Assembly (NCBI GenBank): GCA_044347745.1
Contig: JBIKUD010000061.1
Span: 1-13,549, forward strand
DNA length: 13,549 nt
DNA from: JAIBBV01 sp044347745
GTDB taxonomy: Bacteria > Bdellovibrionota_C > UBA2361 > JAFLCA01
Direction of reading: 5' to 3'
The translations under genes and the position numbers were made by a program. This document shows positions 1-6,580 of this stretch, piece after piece; positions within the stretch are counted from its first letter, which is position 1; every line of letters starts with the position of its first letter. The notes beneath the pieces were generated by a model. The model was not told where the DNA came from. It worked only from the letters and a program-made list of their open reading frames with translations, and did not search any database.

Positions 1-212
1 CGTAAGGTTTGGCAAAAAGGTCACACCACTTTTATGACCAATTCTAGGTCTTTCGAACGGAACGCTCTGAATAATCCTCATCCTTCCAAGATGTTAAGGG
101 TTAAGTAAGTGGCATTCGTCTCTGAGACCTGGTGGATGGATTTAGTGGAGGCTTAGAGAGGGACTAAACCTCGAAGCGCTATTGGCCTTTTGATGAATTC
201 AACCTCTTTGCG
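1..212. other. Left edge, no assignable gene
   Basis: No convincing gene is visible. A plus-strand frame is open from base 1 to a TAA at 106-108 (35 codons, ending K-M-L-R-V-K) and could be the tail of a gene entering from the left. A minus-strand frame starting with ATG at 81 is open to base 1 (27 codons) and could be the head of another gene. Open runs this short are expected by chance, and neither peptide resembles a family I know. The remaining stretch, 109-212, is the 3' flank of the yfiR-like gene and holds a hairpin at 148-172. Confidence 0.4.
148..172 (-). other. Hairpin downstream of the yfiR-like gene
   Basis: Bases 148-156 and 164-172 form a 9-bp stem with a 7-nt loop. In the minus-strand transcript all nine pairs hold, with one G-U wobble; in the plus-strand transcript that position is a C-A mismatch. 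The structure therefore fits an RNA read leftwards from the yfiR-like gene, about 40 nt after its stop. No U-tract follows, so it is not a classical intrinsic terminator. It could be a 3'-end stabilising stem or chance. Confidence 0.35.
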
Positions 213-719
213 TTAGGGCAACGCCAACTTCATTAGTTTAGAGCTTACTTTTACCCCTACCGCCTCCAAGCGCTCTTGTTGAATCCTGAATTTTACCTTG
301 CCATCAACCAGCACTAAGTTTATGTGCGCAGCTGGGTTTTCTTCACCCACCACCACCACGCCCGCTCCAGCCTGGCTGGCTTCGAGAAACCGGCTCTCTG
401 CGCCAACAAACAAGATCCCACACTCAGCCGCTGATTCTTTAAATTTCCGTTCAGACTCGAACCGAGCAACTTTTAGTCTCTCCGAATCAGGAGCTGACTC
501 CACAATCACATCCAAGGCAGTGCCGAATTTATTAGGCCCAAGAACGCATATCGTTTTTTGGCTACTATTTTCAGAATCTGGCCACTGAAGAAACTTGAAA
601 AAATTTACTAAATACGCAGCTTTTACTTGATACTCTAGCGGCACTTCATTTTGAGCATGCGCGCGCGGTGAGGCAAAAATGCCCCAACATGCCAACACAA
701 ATATGCTCAAAAATCGCAT
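213..719 (-). CDS. YfiR family periplasmic protein (DUF4154)
   Basis: Exported protein of 168 aa. Residues 1-22 form a signal peptide (charged start, hydrophobic core, AHA before Q23). The mature part carries the YfiR-family hallmarks: an N-terminal EYQVKAAYLVNFFKFLQWP segment (about 29-47), a central ICVLG strand, and a C-terminal block with INLVLVDGKVKF (133-144) and VSSKLMKLA. Two cysteines remain in the mature protein (C58, C100) and could form a disulfide. In Pseudomonas, YfiR is a periplasmic repressor that binds the periplasmic domain of the cyclase YfiN. Here the likely partner is the CHASE8 domain of the kinase two genes upstream; that is inference. The ATG at 719 was chosen because it opens directly on the signal peptide. 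A longer start at 746 would overlap the receptor gene and bury the signal peptide. It lies 10 bp after the receptor stop, with only a weak ribosome site, so it is probably translated as part of the operon. Confidence 0.9.
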   Translation of the reverse strand: MRFLSIFVLACWGIFASPRAHAQNEVPLEYQVKAAYLVNFFKFLQWPDSENSSQKTICVLGPNKFGTALDVIVESAPDSERLKVARFESERKFKESAAECGILFVGAESRFLEASQAGAGVVVVGEENPAAHINLVLVDGKVKFRIQQERLEAVGVKVSSKLMKLALP

Positions 720-729
720 AGTTAAAACT

Positions 730-2727
730 CTAAAAACGCCAATCAATTTTGGCTAAGATACCGCGTTCCACTTCTCCTGCATAAACTCCCAGAGGATTAT
801 TCAAAAATTCTCGCTTAGATGTATTCAGAAGATTCTGACCAATCAGCGAAAGTTCGACATCTTTACTCAGCCGATATCCAAGGCGTGCATCGAGCTCCAC
901 ATACGAATCAATCGCTGGACCAGCGATGGTGTCGACATAACGTAAGGTCGGATCGAACTCCCACCCTGCCCCCAATGTCCATTGAGTTCTTAAGGTCACT
1001 TGGTGCTTTGGACTTTGATCTTGGCGCACTTCAATATCGCCATCGGCGACACTCCCCGTCCCCTCTATATCCACATTAAGATAGGAATAACCGAGCACAA
1101 AGCGTAGAGACTCAGTAGGTCGATAGTCGGAAAGAATTTCAGCGCCATAGGTCAACGCTTTTGAATTATCTCCTACCACTATGGGCTGTACAAAACGCGG
1201 CACCAGGCCGCCTTCTACATAAGGCTCTCTGTCGTCATAGGTAACCAAATGGTCATAGTCGTTTACAAATAATGAAAGATCGAACAATAGATTTTTACGT
1301 GGATGTGCCTTTAACCCAATTTCATAGGAAATAAGGTCTTCAGACTTCATATCTTTATTTGGAGAAAGGCGGGCTACGCCGGGAATGCCAAGGCCCGGAT
1401 CAAATCCGAATATATCCAAGCTCAAATCATGTTCATATCGTGAAGGAGTTCTTACAGCACGCGAGACAGCTCCCCAAATTGATGTCTGCTCATTCACAGA
1501 CCACAAGACTCTTGCATTAGGCTGATACTCAGTACCTGTAAATTCGTTATGTTCTAGTTTACTGCCTACCGTAAGATAAAGAGTCCCTGGAACAAGGGCA
1601 TAGGTATCTTGTAAAAACGCACTTGTTTTCTCGTAATTACGTGAGACCGGATCCGGAAAAAATGTGCCGTCAGAATAGAATTCATCATCAAGAATTCTCA
1701 CTCCGGCTCCGTACACAAACTCATTTCGCGAAGAAGTTTGATATCGATGCTGCACATCTACATCGTAGTTGCTACTGTGGAATCCACTTCTAAAGCTCGC
1801 GCGATTCGCTCGTTCAAAATAAAGTTGGGCAATAAGCTGAGATTGCTCAGAAAATTCATAATTCACTTTACCTAATATGTTTCCACCGCTGAAGTCTGCC
1901 TGAGTTTGTAGCAGTTCAGCGTAGGGAGAAATATCTGTCGAGGCTTGACCCAATAATTGCTCATTCCCGCCGTACACATCTCCCTGAAATGTAACTCGCG
2001 CTTTATCGCCTACCTGCGAATCGACACGAAATCCAGCCTGCCCTGTATCCCAATCACTATAGGGTAAGACACCATCAATTCCATCAAGCGAGCCAAACTC
2101 TCGATACTTTGCATACACACGATAACTCGTGTCCTCGCTAATCTTCGCGCCAAACCGAGCCACGCCCTCCATTTGCTCAGACGTCCCGACACTCCCAATC
2201 GCAAGTCCACCTGCCGTATCATGTGCCGATTTTGTGATGATATTTATAACACCATTAACCGCATTTGCTCCCCACAACGCGCCACCAGGCCCTCGTATTA
2301 CTTCAATTCGCTCGATATCTTCGAGGACGTAATCTTGTGAGTCCCAGTACGTTCCGGAGAAAATCGGTGAATATACCGTTCGTCCATCAATCATTACCAA
2401 TAACTTATTAGCGAATACATCTGAAAATCCACGCGCGCTGATTGCCCACGTTGAGCCATTGGACTGAGCAACATGCATTCCAGGGACAAGACGCAACAAA
2501 TCTGGAAAGGTGCGTGCGCCTGAGCGGCGTATATCTGCTTCTGTTAACACAAAAACAGCAGCCGGGGCCGCCAACACTCGCTCTTCTCGCCTCGAGACTG
2601 AGGTAACTTCAATTTCCATCAAATCCTCAATTTCCAGGTTTGCCAAATCTCCTGGTTGAGCGACGGCATGAGGCAAGGAAAAGAAGATGGTCAACAAAAC
2701 AGTATATTTTGCTAGTGTTCGTTTCAT
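730..2727 (-). CDS. TonB-dependent outer-membrane receptor
   Basis: Outer-membrane beta-barrel protein of 665 aa that would take up or sense a ligand using TonB/ExbBD energy. Residues 1-23 form a signal peptide (core LLTIFFSL, cleavage near AVA-Q). A TonB-box-like segment LMEIEVTSVSRREER follows (36-50). The plug domain spans about 50-168, with VFVLTEADIRRSGA, the VPGMHVA segment, IDGRTVYSP and IERIEVIRGPGGALWGANAV (139-158). The rest is a 22-strand-type barrel rich in alternating aromatic residues, ending in D-W-R-F with the C-terminal Phe typical of outer-membrane barrels. There is no N-terminal STN signalling domain. The ATG at 2727 gives a clean signal peptide; an ATG at 2811 would overlap the kinase gene and hide it. 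The gap to the kinase stop is 37 bp. The substrate cannot be read from the sequence. No iron-transport genes are adjacent, so a siderophore role is not supported. Confidence 0.92.
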   Translation of the reverse strand: MKRTLAKYTVLLTIFFSLPHAVAQPGDLANLEIEDLMEIEVTSVSRREERVLAAPAAVFVLTEADIRRSGARTFPDLLRLVPGMHVAQSNGSTWAISARGFSDVFANKLLVMIDGRTVYSPIFSGTYWDSQDYVLEDIERIEVIRGPGGALWGANAVNGVINIITKSAHDTAGGLAIGSVGTSEQMEGVARFGAKISEDTSYRVYAKYREFGSLDGIDGVLPYSDWDTGQAGFRVDSQVGDKARVTFQGDVYGGNEQLLGQASTDISPYAELLQTQADFSGGNILGKVNYEFSEQSQLIAQLYFERANRASFRSGFHSSNYDVDVQHRYQTSSRNEFVYGAGVRILDDEFYSDGTFFPDPVSRNYEKTSAFLQDTYALVPGTLYLTVGSKLEHNEFTGTEYQPNARVLWSVNEQTSIWGAVSRAVRTPSRYEHDLSLDIFGFDPGLGIPGVARLSPNKDMKSEDLISYEIGLKAHPRKNLLFDLSLFVNDYDHLVTYDDREPYVEGGLVPRFVQPIVVGDNSKALTYGAEILSDYRPTESLRFVLGYSYLNVDIEGTGSVADGDIEVRQDQSPKHQVTLRTQWTLGAGWEFDPTLRYVDTIAGPAIDSYVELDARLGYRLSKDVELSLIGQNLLNTSKREFLNNPLGVYAGEVERGILAKIDWRF

Positions 2728-2764
2728 AAAAATCACAGTTAAACAAATTCTAAGTAACGCTGAG

Positions 2765-4702
2765 CTACACCTTCTCGGCACGCCGCTGAAGTTGCTTATT
2801 AATTTCATCAAATAAACTGTCAGGGTTTATCGGCTTCGACACATAAGAATCCATGCCAACCCTTAGGCACTCTTCCCTATCACCCTGCATGGCCTGAGCA
2901 GTCATAGCAATAATAGGAATATGCTTAGAGGTAATTCCCTCCTCACGACGAATATGCTCTGTCGCTTCATATCCACTCATTTCCGGCATTTGACAATCCA
3001 TCAAAATGAGATCAAAACCGCCCTTTCGCCACAATTCGACCGCTTCCCGTCCATTACGTGCCAAAGTCCATTGATGGCCCCGCTTCTCAAGTAGCTTCTG
3101 CGCAAGTTTTTGATTCACGGGGTTGTCTTCTACCAGCAAAATATGAGCTCCCTGGTTTGCAATACGTTCCAATTTAATCGGCTGACTTAAGTGGACCTCC
3201 GCCAAGCCCACTTGTTTCATGTGTACATCAAAACTAAAGCAACTTCCCTGCCCTACTGAACTTTCAGCTTTTAATGTTCCTCCAAACAACTCCACAAGCC
3301 TTCGAGAGATGCTTAAGCCTAATCCTGTGCCACCATATTTACGCGTAATACGTCCATCGGCTTGAGTAAAAGGTTCAAAAATCGCTCCTAGATTTTCATT
3401 AGATATACCAATGCCCGTATCACGTACCGAAAATCGAATCGATTGCAGGTTATCTCGCTGCCCTGCTTTGGCTACCGACACTTCAACTTTGCCGCCTGCT
3501 TCTGTAAACTTGACTGCATTACTTATTAAATTGAGAAGCACCTGGCGAAGCCGTCCTTCGTCCCCCAAAAAAATCTCTCCGTTCGAAAAATGATTAGTGA
3601 AATAAAGATGTACTCCTTTCCCCTGGGCCTGCACCGACATGATTCGTTGGATTCCTGCGACACATTTTTCAAGTCGAAACTCAACTGGCGCAAGCTCTAA
3701 CTTTCCGGCTTCAATTTTTGAAAAATCGAGCACATCATTAATAATCTCAAGTAGCGCATGAGAAGATTCAATCACGGTTTCTAAATAGCTTCGCTGATCT
3801 TCTGTGGTAGGTTCCTGAATTGCTAATTCAGCCATTCCCATGATTCCATTTAAGGGCGTCCTAATTTCATGACTCATATTTGCCAAGAATTGCCCCTTGG
3901 CGATGCTTGATTGCTCGGCCGACTCCTTAGCAAGTTGTAATTCATGCGTACGTTCACGAATTTGATTCTCAAGATTGGCTCGATGTGTATCAAGGGCCAT
4001 ATCGCGCACTTCAATTTCGGTAAGCATTTTATTAAATGCTTGCGCAAGCACACCAACCTCATCTTTGCCGCCCTCAGGGGCTCGAATACTAAAATTCTGT
4101 GACTTAGAAACTTCTTCAGCCATGCCCGCTAATTGTAGAATTGGCTGAGTAATAAATCGCTGCAGTTTTGTTGAAAGCAAGAAGGCCACGATCGAAGAAA
4201 GACACAAGACGAGACACGCAAAAAAAGCTTCAAATTTGATTTTGCGCTGTAGCCCACTCAGTGAAATTTGGAGATACACCGAGCCCAATTGCTTAGAGCC
4301 CAAATAAATTGGCTTCGATAAATTATGTGCTCGGGGTAGGAAAATTGCTTGCTGAAGCACCTTGTCTGAATTTTTTGGCAACTCCCTTCCGAGTGGATTA
4401 TATTGGGCGAATACCTCTCCTTTTTTGTCAAAAACTGCGGCAACCTCAACCTCGGATTGTTGCTTGAGAGAATCTAAAATTTCCTGCGCCGCAGCCTTAT
4501 CGTTAAAACTTAGAGCTGCTGTTGAATTTTGCGCAACAACCTCAGCCAAGCTGCCAGCTTGACTTAAAAGATAAGAACGAAAAGTGACGAGGTCATAAAT
4601 GACCTGAGCGCCGAGCGCCAATGTCAGCACCGCTAAACTAGCAGCAAGCATAGTTAGCGTGAGCTTACGCTGTATGGATAATCCAGATAATTGCACGAGC
4701 AC
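2765..4702 (-). CDS. Hybrid sensor histidine kinase, CHASE8-HAMP-HisKA-HATPase-REC
   Basis: Inner-membrane sensor kinase of 645 aa. Membrane helix 1 lies at about 13-35 and helix 2 at about 157-178, enclosing a periplasmic region with a CHASE8-like pattern (SLAEVVAQNSTAALSFND, then AAAQEILDSL). HAMP covers about 180-232, followed by a coiled coil at about 235-268. HisKA carries the phospho-accepting H278 in MSHEIRTPLNG. HATPase_c has the N-box N391/N395, DTGIGI (428-433), FEPF (442-445) and GGTGLGL (457-463). The receiver starts at about 519, with acidic pocket E525/D526, phospho-acceptor D569, T601 and K623. All catalytic residues are present. There is no HPt or DNA-binding output domain, so phosphate must pass to a separate protein, or the receiver tunes the kinase itself. 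CHASE8 is also the periplasmic domain of YfiN, the target of YfiR, which links this protein to the yfiR-like gene of the same operon. The start is GTG: an ATG at 4706 is out of frame and no in-frame ATG lies between 4702 and the stop at 4760. AAGGGG just upstream can serve as ribosome site. A second GTG at 4696 is possible. Confidence 0.93.
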   Translation of the reverse strand: MLVQLSGLSIQRKLTLTMLAASLAVLTLALGAQVIYDLVTFRSYLLSQAGSLAEVVAQNSTAALSFNDKAAAQEILDSLKQQSEVEVAAVFDKKGEVFAQYNPLGRELPKNSDKVLQQAIFLPRAHNLSKPIYLGSKQLGSVYLQISLSGLQRKIKFEAFFACLVLCLSSIVAFLLSTKLQRFITQPILQLAGMAEEVSKSQNFSIRAPEGGKDEVGVLAQAFNKMLTEIEVRDMALDTHRANLENQIRERTHELQLAKESAEQSSIAKGQFLANMSHEIRTPLNGIMGMAELAIQEPTTEDQRSYLETVIESSHALLEIINDVLDFSKIEAGKLELAPVEFRLEKCVAGIQRIMSVQAQGKGVHLYFTNHFSNGEIFLGDEGRLRQVLLNLISNAVKFTEAGGKVEVSVAKAGQRDNLQSIRFSVRDTGIGISNENLGAIFEPFTQADGRITRKYGGTGLGLSISRRLVELFGGTLKAESSVGQGSCFSFDVHMKQVGLAEVHLSQPIKLERIANQGAHILLVEDNPVNQKLAQKLLEKRGHQWTLARNGREAVELWRKGGFDLILMDCQMPEMSGYEATEHIRREEGITSKHIPIIAMTAQAMQGDREECLRVGMDSYVSKPINPDSLFDEINKQLQRRAEKV

Positions 4703-4776
4703 CCATCCCCTTGAATCAGCGCCCCAAAAATTGGAGTGATTCCCTTTGGTTAAGATCGGCTAAATCACCTTGAAAC

Positions 4777-4791
4777 ATAATTTAAAATTAT
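4777..4791. promoter_or_regulatory. AT-rich perfect inverted repeat over the kinase -10/start site
   Basis: ATAATTT, one central base, then AAATTAT: a perfect 7-bp dyad. It overlaps the -10 hexamer and the expected transcription start of the kinase operon, a typical place for a repressor site. AT-only dyads also arise often by chance next to promoters, so a regulatory role is a guess. Confidence 0.3.
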
Positions 4792-4816
4792 ATGAGGCAA
4801 CCTCAGGCCCTATCAA
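4787..4816 (-). promoter_or_regulatory. Sigma70-type promoter of the kinase-receptor-yfiR operon
   Basis: Read on the minus strand, the -35 is TTGATA (4811-4816), the spacer is 18 bp and the -10 is TATAAT (4787-4792). This gives five of six and six of six consensus matches. Transcription would start near 4780, leaving about 78 nt of leader before the GTG start at 4702. I see no other promoter of this quality within the operon. Confidence 0.6.
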
Positions 4817-4948
4817 CCAAACACCTGAATTTACTACATTTTTATAGCATACCCGCAAACTCAACTGACCCCACGTTACAGTTTTGCAGCTCAAGGTGTA
4901 ACTCTGGCAGCTAAGCAGCGAACAAATCAGCCTGCGTCACTCACAGAT

Positions 4949-4977
4949 AAAAAAAGGGGAGCCGTTTCCGGCTCCCC
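4949..4977 (-). terminator. Intrinsic terminator of the porin gene
   Basis: Bases 4956-4963 (GGGGAGCC) pair perfectly with 4970-4977 (GGCTCCCC). A further G-C pair closes a four-base loop. On the minus strand the stem is followed by seven T residues (4949-4955). It lies about 30 bp after the porin stop codon. On the plus strand only a weak T-stretch follows, so it works mainly leftwards and insulates the kinase operon from the porin transcript. Confidence 0.92.
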
Positions 4978-5005
4978 TTCGTTTGGTAGACTACTTCTAA
5001 ATGAT

Positions 5006-6217
5006 TTAGAAATAGCTGCTGAGTTGGAACATCCATTTATTGGTGTTCACATCATCCTCACCAGCCAAACCATCCTCGTTAAGGCGCCAGTAGCCTAGCT
5101 GACCTTTGAGGTTGTGTTTCCACCAGTAGTAGTTCACCGACGCGCTTACTTCATTCAGCTTGTCGCTGCCAGAGCATGAACCAGAGGCTGCACCATCATC
5201 GCAATCGATCATGGCATAGCGAGCTGCAAGTTCAAGTTTCTTAGGCATCAAGAAGTAACCAGCTTGTACGTAGAAACCCTTTGGCTCAACGTCTTCGCTG
5301 TTTGCGTCAGCATCTTGAGTGTCCATGAAGTACTCACCGTGGATACCCCAGCCCATGTACTTGAAGTTCACATCAACAGCGATGCTGTCGGTTGTGAAAT
5401 CGCCGCCAAGAGCTGCAGAAGTTGCATCAGAGTACGAGTAGCTAGCGCCGACATTCAACGCAGCATCCTCAGTCCAACCAATGTCACCTTCTTCGGCCAT
5501 ATTCATTTTGCCCATTGCATGGTAGCGAGCAGCAACAACGGCTGTGTGATTTGTATCAACACCACCGCGGTTAATGCCTTCGCCATCGCTCGAGCCGTTA
5601 TACACGCCGGCTGAGAGCTCAAGCATGCCATCAGCGAAGTTACCCATTGCGGCAGCTCCGTTTTGACGGCCTAGGCTAAAATAGTCCGAGGTAATAGAGC
5701 GATCTGCAAACTGCAAAGCGTTGTCATCAGCGTTAAACTGACGGCCGCCTTGAGTCTTAAATTGCCCCATGCGGATGCTTGCCCAATCACAAGCATTCCA
5801 CTGCAACCACGCATCACGGAGATGTGGGGTGCTTTCACCACTCGAATTGCTAGTTCCGACGAAATCAGCATCGATCTTGTACGAGAACTCTTCGTGCATG
5901 GCGTTACCAGACACGGTGAGAGTTACAAGATTCATATCGAAGCTGGATGTGTTTTCCACACCTGCATCGGAATCGTTGTCAGTAAAGGTATAACGGGTCT
6001 GGATCAACGAATTGATCTGTGCCGAGAAACCTTCTGACGGAAAGTCGAAGCGGGTACCCTGATTCCAGTAGGTTTTTGACCCACTAGCGCCAGCCGCACT
6101 CTGCGCCTCAGCCTTCGTGATTACTCCTTTCTGCACGAGAAGCTCATCAAGGCTTTTGGCCTCAGAGATTCCCGGAGCAAGAAGCAACAGTCCAGCGAGC
6201 AACGTTACTTTACGCAT
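5006..6217 (-). CDS. Phosphate-selective porin O/P family (OprO/OprP-like) porin
   Basis: Outer-membrane porin of 403 aa, close to the usual length for the OprO/OprP family. Residues 1-20 are a signal peptide ending SEA. The mature start KSLDELLVQKGVITKAEA is the short helical prefix typical of this family. Barrel features follow: alternating strands, DAWLQWNACDWASIRMGQFK, the GRQNGAAAMG segment, and a C-terminal strand ending in SSYF with terminal Phe. These proteins form channels for anions or small solutes. Phosphate or polyphosphate selectivity depends on loop lysine and arginine residues that I cannot verify here, so substrate is open. The gene stands alone, with its own terminator 28 bp downstream and a probable promoter at 6360-6388. 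GGAGG at 6230-6234 is the only good ribosome site, but it lies 12 nt from this ATG, which is long. Oddity: a cysteine pair C339/C348 in a Gly/Ser/Asp-rich loop. Confidence 0.88.
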   Translation of the reverse strand: MRKVTLLAGLLLLAPGISEAKSLDELLVQKGVITKAEAQSAAGASGSKTYWNQGTRFDFPSEGFSAQINSLIQTRYTFTDNDSDAGVENTSSFDMNLVTLTVSGNAMHEEFSYKIDADFVGTSNSSGESTPHLRDAWLQWNACDWASIRMGQFKTQGGRQFNADDNALQFADRSITSDYFSLGRQNGAAAMGNFADGMLELSAGVYNGSSDGEGINRGGVDTNHTAVVAARYHAMGKMNMAEEGDIGWTEDAALNVGASYSYSDATSAALGGDFTTDSIAVDVNFKYMGWGIHGEYFMDTQDADANSEDVEPKGFYVQAGYFLMPKKLELAARYAMIDCDDGAASGSCSGSDKLNEVSASVNYYWWKHNLKGQLGYWRLNEDGLAGEDDVNTNKWMFQLSSYF

Positions 6218-6263
6218 GAGCTTTCATTGCCTCCAAATATATACACACACTAAATCAGGACGT

Positions 6264-6278
6264 TCCTCATGAAGTTCT
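6264..6278 (-). repeat. TCATGA-centred element, promoter-distal copy
   Basis: On the minus strand AGAACTTCATGAGGA, matching 13 of 15 bases with the copy at 6369-6383 exactly 105 bp away. It lies inside the predicted porin leader and overlaps the inverted repeat 6270-6291. A related CTCATTAAAACTTC stretch follows 12 bp on. It may be an operator half of a two-site arrangement; no matching regulator is known to me. Confidence 0.35.
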
Positions 6279-6291
6279 CATTAAAACTTCA
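6270..6291. repeat. Inverted repeat in the porin leader
   Basis: TGAAGTT (6270-6276) and AACTTCA (6285-6291) form a perfect 7-bp dyad with an 8-bp spacer, about 55 bp before the porin start codon. It could be a protein-binding site or an RNA stem in the leader. No T-run follows, so it is not a terminator. Confidence 0.35.
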
Positions 6292-6359
6292 CAGGGAAAA
6301 CCGCTGCTTGAAGCTAGGAGAAACCCAAACGTTTCACTACCATTCACGCAGACACTGCC

Positions 6360-6388
6360 TTAATCACATGCTCATGAACTTCTGTCAA
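6360..6388 (-). promoter_or_regulatory. Probable sigma70 promoter of the porin gene
   Basis: On the minus strand: a perfect -35 TTGACA (6383-6388), a 17-bp spacer, and GATTAA (6360-6365) preceded by TG in the extended -10 position. The -10 itself matches only three of six bases, so the call rests on the -35, the spacing and the TGn. Transcription would begin near 6353, giving a leader of about 136 nt. Confidence 0.45.
6369..6383 (-). repeat. TCATGA-centred element between -35 and -10
   Basis: On the minus strand AGAAGTTCATGAGCA, the partner of the copy at 6264-6278. It fills the spacer of the predicted porin promoter, where a bound protein would block or reshape RNA polymerase binding. Repressor binding is inferred from position only. 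Confidence 0.35.
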
Positions 6389-6580
6389 AGCAGAAACTTA
6401 GCTAGGCTCATCTCGCTACCAGCAATTAGCCAGTGACTACCCGGATTAAATATTAAGTGTTTAGCTTGAAAAGTGGACAACTAGGGTAACTTACTAAAAA
6501 CACATTAGTTCATGTGGTTCAGCTACCAAAACGATTTTATATGCCCATAGGCGAAAAAAAGAAACGGCGTTCTGCAATGA

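Larger units (their letters stand above)
4703..5005. other. Intergenic region between kinase and porin genes
   Basis: This 303-bp stretch has no gene. It holds the porin terminator at 4949-4977 and the kinase-operon promoter at 4787-4816. The roughly 130 bp between them show nothing I can assign. The likely kinase leader is about 78 nt. It contains a possible long-loop stem (4736-4741 with 4763-4768, 6 bp), which is too weak to call. Confidence 0.6.
6218..6580. other. Intergenic region and leader upstream of the porin gene
   Basis: No gene is visible in these 363 bp. The part nearest the porin holds a predicted leader of about 136 nt, a 22-bp inverted repeat (6270-6291) and two copies of a TCATGA-centred element. 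A promoter lies at 6360-6388. The stretch 6390-6580, behind the acyltransferase gene, is AT-rich. It carries a seven-T run on the minus strand (6554-6560) but only a 3-bp stem before it, so no terminator is called. Confidence 0.55.

Noticed and set aside
4733..4769. Possible riboswitch in the kinase leader, from a 6-bp stem with a 21-nt loop.
   Set aside because: The single weak stem matches no riboswitch class I know, and the leader is too short for most.
6234..6242. TATATATTT just before the porin gene as its -10.
   Set aside because: Transcription would start on the ribosome site, leaving no room for translation initiation, and there is no -35 at proper spacing.
6554..6571. Seven-T run (minus strand) behind the acyltransferase gene as an intrinsic terminator.
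   Set aside because: Only a 3-bp stem precedes it, so no stable hairpin supports termination.
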